In this document: piece after piece, positions 1-5,195 of the stretch | Position numbering within the stretch: position 1 is the stretch's first letter | How the letters are laid out: every line of letters begins with the position of its first letter | From: Pseudomonadota bacterium | GTDB lineage: Bacteria; Pseudomonadota; Alphaproteobacteria; Rhizobiales; Xanthobacteraceae | Length of the DNA: 5,777 bases | Assembly: GCA_023392205.1 (NCBI GenBank) | Contig: JAEVZN010000179.1 | Location: 1-5,777, forward strand | Direction of reading: 5' to 3' | Made by a program: the position numbers and the translations under genes | Notes under the pieces: generated by a model | What the model saw: only the letters and a program-made list of their open reading frames with translations | Told to the model about the DNA's origin: nothing | The model's database searches: none

Positions 1-1
1 G

Positions 2-100
2 TTACAGCCCGCTCAACACCTGCGCCCAGATGGCGACCATTCCCAGAAAGAGAGACAGTGAGGCCAGGGCGGCAGCCTCCTCAACAACGGCGCGAAACAT
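2..100 (-). CDS. sidA: SidA-like SOS-induced small inner-membrane protein (32 aa)
   Basis: A complete 32-codon ORF running ATG (98-100) to TAA (2-4). The peptide begins MFRAVVEEAAALAS; residues about 10-29 are uniformly hydrophobic (Leu/Ala/Phe/Val/Ile with one Trp) and predict one membrane helix, after a short N-terminus with Arg3 and Glu7-Glu8. A strong Shine-Dalgarno, GGAGGA, ends 4 nt before the ATG, and the upstream promoter carries two perfect alphaproteobacterial LexA boxes, so expression should rise on DNA damage. Known: Caulobacter SidA is a 29-residue, LexA-controlled inner-membrane peptide that blocks division through the late divisome protein FtsW, and as I recall its gene lies beside dnaE and lolD. 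Inference: this is the equivalent gene, from size, topology, regulation and position after lolD; I did not align it to SidA. It could instead be another SOS-controlled membrane micropeptide. That it is a real gene is more certain than its function. Confidence 0.72.
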   Translation of the reverse strand: MFRAVVEEAAALASLSLFLGMVAIWAQVLSGL

Positions 101-104
101 GGCT

Positions 105-110
105 TCCTCC
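105..110 (-). promoter_or_regulatory. Shine-Dalgarno of the 32-aa SOS peptide
   Basis: On the minus strand GGAGGA is followed by AGCC and then the ATG at 100. This near-consensus site is a main reason for accepting so short an ORF as a gene and for choosing this start codon. Confidence 0.75.
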
Positions 111-131
111 AAGGCTTCCGGACACAAAAAA

Positions 132-146
132 GAACGTAGAGAGAAC
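132..146 (-). promoter_or_regulatory. LexA (SOS) box 1, overlapping -10 and transcription start
   Basis: On the plus strand it reads GAACGTAGAGAGAAC, a perfect GAAC-N7-GAAC direct repeat. This is the SOS box form of alphaproteobacterial LexA (not the CTGT-N8-ACAG palindrome of enterics). It overlaps the minus-strand -10 hexamer (144-149) and the expected start point, so bound LexA would block transcription of the 32-aa gene. Confidence 0.8.
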
Positions 147-173
147 ATAGTTCCTCTTTTGTTCTTTTGTCAA
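144..173 (-). promoter_or_regulatory. Sigma70-type promoter of the SOS micropeptide gene
   Basis: The minus strand carries a perfect -35 TTGACA (168-173), an 18-bp spacer and a -10-like TATGTT (144-149). The predicted start is near 137, giving a leader of about 37 nt before the ATG at 100. The promoter begins 61 bp after the lolD stop codon, so the micropeptide has its own transcription unit, possibly with some read-through from lolD because no clear terminator separates them. The LexA boxes lie within and just downstream of this promoter. Confidence 0.7.
150..164 (-). promoter_or_regulatory. LexA (SOS) box 2, between -35 and -10
   Basis: On the minus strand it reads GAACAAAAGAGGAAC, a second perfect GAAC-N7-GAAC, in the opposite orientation to box 1 and separated from it by 3 bp (ATA). 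It fills the spacer between the -35 (168-173) and -10 (144-149) elements. Two perfect boxes on one promoter suggest tight repression. Confidence 0.8.
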
Positions 174-234
174 GCAGCCTTTGGCGAGGAGAGTTCGCCC
201 GCGTTATGCAGCTTCTGGGAAATGCGCCGGCTGA

Positions 235-936
235 CTATTCCAGTTCGACCACCACGCCGTCCCGGATGGTGACACGCCGATCCATGCGCGCGGCCAGTTC
301 CATATTGTGGGTGGCGATGATGGCGGCGAGACCCGATGCGCGGACCAGTTGGGTCAGGGTATCGAAAACCCGATCGGCGGTATGCGGATCGAGATTGCCG
401 GTCGGCTCGTCGGCCAGCAATATTCGCGGCGCATTGGCCACGGCCCGCGCGATGGCGACCCGCTGTTGTTCGCCACCGGACAATTCCGACGGGCGATGGT
501 CAAGGCGCGCCTTGAGGCCGAGATAACTCAGGAGTTCGGCGGACCGCTTGTTCGCTTCCTTGCGCGAGAGGCCCCGAACCATCTGCGGCATCATAACATT
601 CTCAACCGCGGAGAATTCCGGCAAGAGATGATGTGCCTGATACACGAAGCCGATGGACGTTCGCCGGATCTCGGTGCGGTCGGAATCCGACAGGGTGGAG
701 GTCGGCTTGCCGTCGATAAAGACCTCTCCGCCATCGGGATGTTCGAGCAGGCCTGCAATATGCAGGAAGGTCGACTTGCCGGCACCTGACGGCGCAATAA
801 GGGCGATCGACTGGCCGAGCCAGCAAGCGAGTTCGGCGCCACGCAGGATCTCGAGCGCGACCTCGCCCTGCCGGTAACGGCGTTCGATGGCGTTGAGATA
901 GAGGACAGGCCCCGGTGCCGCTTCCGTATCAGCCAT
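235..936 (-). CDS. lolD: Lipoprotein-releasing ABC transporter ATP-binding protein LolD
   Basis: LolD is the cytoplasmic ATPase of the complex that extracts outer-membrane lipoproteins from the inner membrane and hands them to the periplasmic chaperone LolA. From the ATG at 936 it is 233 aa, a normal LolD length. All ABC motifs are present: Walker [10 protein letters not shown] (about 48-56, with Ala in place of the usual first Gly), Q-loop Gln100 in [13 protein letters not shown] (a LolD-typical stretch), signature LSGGEQ (152-157), Walker B ILLADE (about 172-177), D-loop region GNLD and switch His210 in ATHN. A GTG at 948 in the same frame would add four residues and overlap the upstream permease stop by 4 bp (GTGA). 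I prefer the ATG, 8 bp after that stop, although neither has a strong Shine-Dalgarno. Translational coupling to the permease gene is likely. Confidence 0.95.
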   Translation of the reverse strand: MADTEAAPGPVLYLNAIERRYRQGEVALEILRGAELACWLGQSIALIAPSGAGKSTFLHIAGLLEHPDGGEVFIDGKPTSTLSDSDRTEIRRTSIGFVYQAHHLLPEFSAVENVMMPQMVRGLSRKEANKRSAELLSYLGLKARLDHRPSELSGGEQQRVAIARAVANAPRILLADEPTGNLDPHTADRVFDTLTQLVRASGLAAIIATHNMELAARMDRRVTIRDGVVVELE

Positions 937-944
937 GCCGGGGC

Positions 945-2213
945 TCACTCATAACGCAGTGCTTCGACTGGATCGAGACGCGCTGCCCGCCAGGAGGGAT
1001 AGAGCGTTGCCAGAAGCGACAGCGCAAGCGCCATCAAGACGACTGCTGTGGTTTCCCCGACATCCAGGCGCGCCGGTAACCGGGACAGGAAATAAAGTTC
1101 CGGTGAAAAGACCTCGGTTGCAGTCAGCCAGGACACGAACTGGCGCAGGCTTTCGATATTGGCGCAGACAATGATCCCGACCAGAAAACCCAGCACTGTT
1201 CCGACCACACCGATCGATGCGCCGGTGATGAGGAACACCCGCATGATCGCGCCCTGCGTGACCCCCATGGTCCGCAGAATCGCGATGTCCCTGCCCTTGT
1301 CCTTCACCAGCATGATCAGACCGGAGACGATGTTGAGTGCAGCCACCAGCACGATCAGCGTAAGGATCAGGAACATGACGTTGCGCTCGACCTGCAGCGC
1401 ATTGAAGAAGGTCGCGTTGCGCTGTCGCCAGTCCACCATGAAGATCGGCCGTTGCGCGGCGTCGGTGATCAGCTTGCGAAATTCCGGCATACGGTCGGCG
1501 TCGTTGGTATAGACCTCGATCGCGGTCACGTCCCCGGACCTGTTGAAATACGCCTGCGATTCCGGGAGCGGCATGAAGACGAATGCGGAATCGTATTCCG
1601 ACATGCCAATCTCGAAGACGGCGGCAACCTTGTAGGCCTTGATGCGCGGCGTCGTGCCCATCGGCGTCACCGCGCCGCGCGGCGCGACCAGAGTCACGTT
1701 GTCGCCGGCGCGCACCGACAATGCATCCGCCAGCCGCTTGCCGATGATCACGCCCTGCCCGGCATCGAAACCTTCGAGGGTACCTTGCCGCAGATTGTTG
1801 GAAATTGATGTCAGCTTCTCCAGGTCGGCGGCGCGGATGCCACGCACCAGCACACCGGCTGAATGAAATGGCGATGAGGCAAGCGCCTGCCCTTCGACGA
1901 TCGGTGTGGCCAGCCGCACGCCGGGTATGCCGCCGATACGTACCGCGACCTGTTCCCAGTCGGTCAGCGGCGCCTCCAGAGGTTGAACAAGAAGGTGCCC
2001 GTTCAGGCCGAGAATCTTGTCCAGCAATTCCTGACGGAACCCGTTCATCACCGCCATGACAATGATGAGCGTCGCAACGCCCAGCATGATGCCGAGGAAG
2101 GAAAATCCGGCAATGATCGATATGAATCCCTCCTTGCGCCGCGCCCGCAGGTAGCGCAGCGAAATCATCCATTCGAAAGGCGCGAAGGGACGCGTTGCGG
2201 TGGGTTCGCTCAT
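945..2213 (-). CDS. lolC: Lipoprotein-releasing ABC transporter permease, LolC/LolE family
   Basis: Inner-membrane permease partner of LolD. The 422-aa protein has the family layout: a cytoplasmic N-terminus containing SLRYLRARR, membrane helix 1 (about 30-56), a large periplasmic domain (57-277), then three helices (about 278-303, 325-350 and 387-407) and the C-terminal [15 protein letters not shown] typical of the family. The periplasmic domain contains TPMG within 183-190, matching the LolA-recruiting Hook loop of E. coli LolC. Only one permease gene is present beside lolD, unlike the enteric lolCDE operon; many alphaproteobacteria have a single LolC/E protein that presumably works as a homodimer, as described for LolF. 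The start at 2213 is supported by GGGGAG (2219-2224), 5 nt upstream. LolD follows immediately, forming a two-gene unit. Confidence 0.93.
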   Translation of the reverse strand: MSEPTATRPFAPFEWMISLRYLRARRKEGFISIIAGFSFLGIMLGVATLIIVMAVMNGFRQELLDKILGLNGHLLVQPLEAPLTDWEQVAVRIGGIPGVRLATPIVEGQALASSPFHSAGVLVRGIRAADLEKLTSISNNLRQGTLEGFDAGQGVIIGKRLADALSVRAGDNVTLVAPRGAVTPMGTTPRIKAYKVAAVFEIGMSEYDSAFVFMPLPESQAYFNRSGDVTAIEVYTNDADRMPEFRKLITDAAQRPIFMVDWRQRNATFFNALQVERNVMFLILTLIVLVAALNIVSGLIMLVKDKGRDIAILRTMGVTQGAIMRVFLITGASIGVVGTVLGFLVGIIVCANIESLRQFVSWLTATEVFSPELYFLSRLPARLDVGETTAVVLMALALSLLATLYPSWRAARLDPVEALRYE

Positions 2214-2218
2214 TCAGT

Positions 2219-2224
2219 CTCCCC
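2219..2224 (-). promoter_or_regulatory. Shine-Dalgarno of lolC/E
   Basis: The minus strand reads GGGGAG, then ACTGA, then ATG (2213). This fixes the permease start; the same frame has no better-placed start. Confidence 0.55.
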
Positions 2225-2230
2225 AGCGGT

Positions 2231-2260
2231 CCGATTTCATCCGATTCTGGCCGATTCAAG
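2231..2260. repeat. Three 10-bp tandem units CCGATT(T/C)NNN upstream of lolC/E
   Basis: Three adjacent 10-bp blocks each begin CCGATT: CCGATTTCAT, CCGATTCTGG and CCGATTCAAG. On the minus strand they appear as AATCGG every 10 bp, about one helical turn, ending 18 bp before the lolC/E start codon. Such phasing could be a binding site or a structured 5' leader, or it could be chance. No function is assigned. Confidence 0.4.
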
Positions 2261-2481
2261 CCACCACGGATTAGCGCGCTGGCGGAGCCACACACAGTTT
2301 CCTGCGCCCGGCCGACATTCTTCTACAATGTGCTGCACCGGAAGGACGCACAATTGCGGCATCGTCACGGCCACCTTCGCCATGAAACCGGTGCGCAGGC
2401 GCGGCGTGGAGTGCAGTCAATCTGAGCGAATCGGCCGGCCGACATGGCATCCGGTCCTTACGTTACCCGGGCGGCGGACGC

Positions 2482-2513
2482 AAAAAGCACTGGCGCGCTG
2501 TTGATACCGGTGC
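2482..2513 (-). terminator. Possible weak intrinsic terminator after proS
   Basis: On the minus strand, just after the proS stop, GCACCGG pairs with CCAGTGC across a 13-nt loop with one C-A mismatch and is followed directly by five T residues. The stem is short and imperfect, so termination may be partial and proS–lolC/E read-through remains possible. Confidence 0.35.
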
Positions 2514-2519
2514 GGGATC

Positions 2520-3836
2520 TCAGAAGCGGGCCAGCAAATCCTCGGGTGCCAGCATTTCGCGCGAGCCATCGGCGCGCTTCTTCAGTTCGAACTGGCCGGC
2601 CGCGAGGCCCTTGGGTCCGATCAGAATCTGCCACGGAATACCGATCAGGTCGGCGGTGGCGAATTTGGACCCCGGCCGCTCGTCGAGATCGTGATAGAGT
2701 ACGTCTACGCCCTTGCCCCGCAAGGCCGCATAGACCTTCTCACAGGCGGCATCGGTAGCCCCGTCCCCCTGCTTGAGATTGAGGATCGCAACCCGGAACG
2801 GCGCGACGGCCTCCGGCCACTTGATACCGGCATCGTCGTGATGGGCCTCGATGATGGCGGCCACCAGCCGCGATGGCCCGATGCCATATGAGCCCATATG
2901 GACCGGATGTTCCGAGCCGTCGGGGCCAGTCACGACGGCCTTCATCGGCTCGGAATATTTGGTGCCGAAATAGAAGATATGGCCGACCTCGATGCCGCGC
3001 GCCGATACGCGCGCCGTATCCGGAAGCGCATCGAAGGTGTCCGCGTCATGCTTTTCCGATGTCGCAGCATATAGCGACGTCCAGCGATCGACATGGCCCT
3101 GCAGCCCGCCAATATCGTCGAAATCGACGTTCTCGGGCGGCACATCGAATTCGAGATAATCGCGATGGCAGAAGACCTCGCTTTCGCCGGTCTCCGCCAG
3201 GATGATGAATTCGTGGCTGAGATTGCCGCCGATCGGGCCGGTCTCGGCCACCATGGGAATGGCCTTCAATCCCATGCGGGCGAAGGTCCGAAGATAGGCC
3301 ACGAACATCCTGTTGTAGGAATGCCGCGCGCCGTCCTGGTCGAGATCGAAGGAATAGGCGTCCTTCATCAAGAATTCGCGTCCGCGCATCAGGCCGAATC
3401 GCGGCCGCACCTCGTCGCGGAACTTCCACTGGATGTGATACAGGTTCAACGGCAGATCGCGGTAGGAGCGCACATAGGCGCGGAAGATGTCAGTGATCAT
3501 CTCCTCGTTGGGCGGACCGTAGAGCATGTCGCGGTCATGCCGGTCCTTGATGCGCAGCATTTCCTTGCCATAGGCATCGTAGCGACCGCTCTCCCTCCAC
3601 AAGTCCGCACTCTGAATTGTGGGCATCAGCAACTCGACCGCACCCGACCGGTTCTGCTCCTCGCGGACGATGTCCGAAATCTTGTTGAGCACCCGCAACC
3701 CGAGCGGGAGAAAGGCGTAGATGCCTGCGGCTTCCTGCCGCATCATCCCGGCGCGCAGCATCAGCCGATGCGAAACGATTTCCGCTTCCTTAGGCGTCTC
3801 GCGAAGGATCGGCAGGAAGTATCGCGACAGACGCAT
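2520..3836 (-). CDS. proS: Prolyl-tRNA synthetase, short alphaproteobacterial/mitochondrial-like type
   Basis: This cytoplasmic enzyme charges tRNA-Pro with proline using ATP. The 438-aa protein opens with [19 protein letters not shown] and shows class II synthetase features: a motif 1 region (about 30-72), the [18 protein letters not shown] segment (73-90), motif 2 around FRDEVRPR (139-146) with the following [13 protein letters not shown], motif 3 GSYGIGPSR (315-323), and a C-terminal anticodon-binding domain from about 340. The E. coli enzyme is about 570 aa; the difference is the editing (INS) domain between motifs 2 and 3, which is absent here as expected for alphaproteobacteria. Clearance of Ala-tRNA-Pro must then rely on a separate deacylase elsewhere. 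The upstream purine-rich GCGGAAAAAA gives only a modest Shine-Dalgarno. The gene is separated from upstream minus-strand genes by 350 bp, so it probably has its own promoter within 3837-3950; a TTGAAT-17-TTTGTC arrangement there is possible but weak. Confidence 0.97.
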   Translation of the reverse strand: MRLSRYFLPILRETPKEAEIVSHRLMLRAGMMRQEAAGIYAFLPLGLRVLNKISDIVREEQNRSGAVELLMPTIQSADLWRESGRYDAYGKEMLRIKDRHDRDMLYGPPNEEMITDIFRAYVRSYRDLPLNLYHIQWKFRDEVRPRFGLMRGREFLMKDAYSFDLDQDGARHSYNRMFVAYLRTFARMGLKAIPMVAETGPIGGNLSHEFIILAETGESEVFCHRDYLEFDVPPENVDFDDIGGLQGHVDRWTSLYAATSEKHDADTFDALPDTARVSARGIEVGHIFYFGTKYSEPMKAVVTGPDGSEHPVHMGSYGIGPSRLVAAIIEAHHDDAGIKWPEAVAPFRVAILNLKQGDGATDAACEKVYAALRGKGVDVLYHDLDERPGSKFATADLIGIPWQILIGPKGLAAGQFELKKRADGSREMLAPEDLLARF

Positions 3837-3950
3837 TTTTTTCCGCTTTCAAAATCGGGATCTGACTGCGGCGAGACAAAGCCGATTGTGGCGGAAAATT
3901 CAAGGACGCCCACAGCTTGGGCACATGGCGGTCAATAACGTGACAGGCTC
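3837..3950. other. proS 5' leader and promoter region
   Basis: This stretch lies between the proS start (minus strand) and the plus-strand RNA promoter, and must hold the proS promoter if proS is not transcribed with distant upstream genes. No strong hexamer pair is visible. I see no T-box-like or other attenuator structure with a terminator in the proS direction. Confidence 0.4.
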
Positions 3951-3978
3951 TTGTTGTATGACAATCTCGTGCTATAGA
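3951..3978 (+). promoter_or_regulatory. Promoter of the plus-strand small RNA candidate
   Basis: TTGTTG (3951-3956), a 16-bp spacer and TATAGA (3973-3978) lie on the plus strand in a locally A/T-rich patch, resembling the alphaproteobacterial housekeeping promoter (CTTG...CTATA). The predicted start is near 3984-3987. No plus-strand protein gene follows, so the promoter most likely serves the structured RNA that ends at the terminator near 4133. Confidence 0.55.
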
Positions 3979-3984
3979 CTTACG

Positions 3985-4133
3985 TAGGTAGATGGGCAGC
4001 CAAGTCCCGGCCGGTCCAAGTCTCGGGAGGAATTGCGAGCGCCAAAGGCGCCGCCAACGCTTCAGAACATAAGAATGGTCACGCGGGAAGCGGGTTGCAA
4101 TTTTCTTCAGCAGGGCATTTGCCCTGCTTTTTT
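3985..4133 (+). ncRNA. Candidate structured small RNA, about 150 nt, family not recognised
   Basis: A free-standing transcript is predicted from the promoter at 3951-3978 to the terminator at 4109-4133. Complementary segments follow one another without gaps. Hairpin 1 is TCCCG/CGGGA (4005-4009 with 4024-4028). A long-range stem GGAATTGC/GCAATTTT (4029-4036 with 4097-4104, including two G-U pairs) starts at the next base. It encloses a tight hairpin GCGCC-AAA-GGCGC (4039-4051) and a stem CGCTTC/GAAGCG (4058-4063 with 4087-4092), making a three-way junction, and the terminator hairpin follows. I do not recognise SRP RNA, tmRNA or RNase P motifs. A divergent 6S RNA or a lineage-specific trans-acting sRNA remain possible. 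The gene is divergent from proS and converges with the DUF2188-like gene. Short ORFs inside it do not look like coding sequence. The start base is approximate. Confidence 0.6.
4109..4133 (+). terminator. Strong rho-independent terminator of the small RNA
   Basis: A perfect stem GCAGGGC/GCCCTGC (4110-4116 with 4121-4127), extended by the A4109-T4128 pair, has a 4-nt ATTT loop and runs into six T residues, then A and TTT. The T-run lies only on the plus-strand 3' side, so it ends plus-strand transcription and is not an obvious terminator for the minus-strand gene to its right. Confidence 0.88.
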
Positions 4134-4185
4134 ATTTGGCAGACCGGCTAATGCCTAATCGGTGAGCACACCTCGGCGCGCGTCT

Positions 4186-4419
4186 CTATAGCCGCGGTGG
4201 ATAGGCATCACGCCCATAGGCCCATTGCGGGACGAAGCGTCCGTTCTCGCCAAGGAGACACACTTCCGTATTGGTCCCGCGCTCGCCCTGTTTCTGCGCC
4301 GCATCGACCGCAAACAGCAAAGCTTCCTGACGCGTGGCATAAGGGCCGAAGTCCTCATCGCCATACCGGATCAGCCAGCTATCGTCCTTTTGAACGATGA
4401 AATAACGCGAATTCGGCAT
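4186..4419 (-). CDS. Small DUF2188-like protein, function unknown
   Basis: A 77-aa soluble protein beginning MPNSRYFIVQKDDSWLIRY. The pattern of a short strand (YFIVQ), a W in a second strand (SWLIRYG), a 'FGPYATRQEALLFAVDAAQKQG' type helix and a final strand with GENGRF resembles the small alpha/beta DUF2188 fold (query-like 'Y.V....W.V...G......F.T..EA...A...A...'). It continues with QWAYGRDAYPP at the C-terminus. No signal peptide, membrane helix or Cys pair is seen. AAGGG lies about 6 nt upstream of the ATG, supporting the start at 4419. It lies 94 bp after the DUF1467 gene on the same strand and could be the last gene of that cluster or have its own promoter; none is obvious. The role is unknown, and the family assignment is from pattern memory only. 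Confidence 0.8.
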   Translation of the reverse strand: MPNSRYFIVQKDDSWLIRYGDEDFGPYATRQEALLFAVDAAQKQGERGTNTEVCLLGENGRFVPQWAYGRDAYPPRL

Positions 4420-4513
4420 GGCAAACCCTTCTCGATTGCATCAGCGCGGGACAACTCGAAGCCCGGACGGCGGTTCCTGACATCTGGTCCGCTCCGCCGC
4501 ACGATTTTACGGG

Positions 4514-4777
4514 CTAGGGCCTCGGCAGCCAGGGAATGTCGTCAAGGCCGATCAAGCGATACGCGTAGACAACATAGAGAAGCGCAAAAATGACGCCGGA
4601 GATAAGCGTCGTCCAGACGATCTTCATCAAGAGTTTTGGCAAAACCGGGGCACCGGGATCGGTACCCGGAGTTGTCTCCACTTCATGTTGAGACGTCACG
4701 CCAAATGGCAAGACCGCGAAGAACGTCAGCCACCAAATAAGGAAATAGACCGCGATGCCAGTACCGAAGGTAATCAT
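4514..4777 (-). CDS. DUF1467 family two-helix inner-membrane protein
   Basis: An 87-aa protein with two predicted membrane helices (about 5-26 and 52-73) joined by a polar loop. The first helix is rich in aromatic residues (YFLIWWLTFF) and leads into VLPFGV; the loop carries GTDPGAP (38-44) just before the second helix, a stretch I associate with DUF1467. The family is typical of alphaproteobacteria and is commonly found next to mce and proS, as here. The start ATG is 6 bp after the mce stop and has no clear Shine-Dalgarno of its own, suggesting translational coupling with mce. Its biochemical role is unknown. Confidence 0.88.
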   Translation of the reverse strand: MITFGTGIAVYFLIWWLTFFAVLPFGVTSQHEVETTPGTDPGAPVLPKLLMKIVWTTLISGVIFALLYVVYAYRLIGLDDIPWLPRP

Positions 4778-4783
4778 CGACGA

Positions 4784-5188
4784 TCAGGCCTGTTCGAGTT
4801 CGACCAGAGTGCCGCAAAAGTCCTTCGGATGCAGGAACAGAACAGGCTTGCCATGCGCGCCGATCTTCGGCTCGCCGTCTCCCAATACCCGAGCGCCTTT
4901 CGCCTTGAGCTGATCGCGCGCGGCAAGGATATCGTCTACCTCGTAGCAGATGTGATGGATACCTCCGTCGGGATTGCGCTCCAGAAATTTCGCGATCGGC
5001 GAATCCGCGCCAAGCGGTTCCAGAAGCTCGATCTTGGTGTTCGGCAATGTGATGAAAACAGTGCTGACACCGTGCGCATGTTGCGGAACGGTTTCCGAAA
5101 TCTCGGCCCCCAGTGTCGCGCGGTAGGTTTCAGCGGCCTTGGCGATGTCGCGCACCGCAATCGCCACATGGTTCAGGCGTCCAATCAT
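4784..5188 (-). CDS. mce: Methylmalonyl-CoA epimerase
   Basis: This cytoplasmic enzyme interconverts (S)- and (R)-methylmalonyl-CoA, feeding methylmalonyl-CoA mutase in the route from propionyl-CoA to succinyl-CoA (or supporting the reverse in other pathways). The 134-aa protein is a full-length two-module VOC-fold metalloenzyme. Signature segments close to the human and bacterial enzymes are visible: LNHVAIAV with probable metal ligand His7, HGVSTVFITLPNTKIELLEPLG (39-60), GGIHHICYEV with His78/His79, KIGAHGKPVLFLHPKDFCG (108-126), and the C-terminal GTLVELEQA with probable ligand Glu130. The ATG lies 7 bp after the rnj stop. No strong Shine-Dalgarno is present; a TATAAT overlapping the rnj stop could in principle produce a leaderless mce transcript. 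No mutase gene is in the window. Confidence 0.94.
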   Translation of the reverse strand: MIGRLNHVAIAVRDIAKAAETYRATLGAEISETVPQHAHGVSTVFITLPNTKIELLEPLGADSPIAKFLERNPDGGIHHICYEVDDILAARDQLKAKGARVLGDGEPKIGAHGKPVLFLHPKDFCGTLVELEQA

Positions 5189-5195
5189 CCCGGCA

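Larger units (their letters stand above)
2214..2519. other. proS–lolC/E intergenic region (306 bp), no convincing gene
   Basis: The region holds the permease ribosome-binding site, the three 10-bp repeats (2231-2260), an 11-bp direct repeat CCGGCCGACAT (2308-2318 and 2435-2445), a perfect 12-bp palindrome TCGGCCGGCCGA (2431-2442) and a possible weak terminator after proS (2482-2513). I found no clear sigma70 promoter for lolC/E. A 59-codon minus-strand ORF (2271-2450) has a plausible AAGGA before its ATG, but its Arg/Ala/Pro-rich content looks like non-coding high-G+C sequence. Confidence 0.5.

Noticed and set aside
174..234. Terminator after lolD
   Set aside because: Only a 5-bp GGCGA/TCGCC stem without a T-run is visible, so a terminator cannot be supported.
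949..2295. 448-codon minus-strand ORF in another frame over lolC/E
   Set aside because: It is a shadow of the permease gene: composition is Arg/Gly/Ala/His-rich with no membrane helices, while the overlapping frame encodes a clear LolC/E protein.
2431..2442. Perfect 12-bp palindrome TCGGCCGGCCGA as an operator or terminator
   Set aside because: It is G+C-rich and low in complexity, has no T-run and no nearby promoter hexamers; such palindromes arise easily in this base composition.
2271..2450. 59-codon minus-strand ORF in the proS–lolC/E gap with AAGGA before its ATG
   Set aside because: The peptide is Arg/Ala/Pro/His-rich with no domain or membrane signal, as expected from random high-G+C sequence. 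It could be reconsidered only if conserved in relatives.
3093..3938. 281-codon plus-strand ORF antisense to proS
   Set aside because: It lies almost entirely opposite proS, whose protein is unambiguous; long antisense frames are common in high-G+C coding sequence. No recognisable domain or ribosome-binding site supports it.
3992..4072. 26-codon ORF (MGSQVPAGPS...) inside the plus-strand RNA as a possible leader peptide
   Set aside because: No gene follows on the plus strand for it to regulate, the predicted transcript start is only a few bases upstream, and the bases are better explained by RNA pairing.
4075..4158. 27-codon plus-strand ORF reading through the terminator hairpin
   Set aside because: Its 3' half is encoded by the terminator stem and T-run, so most transcripts would end before its stop codon.
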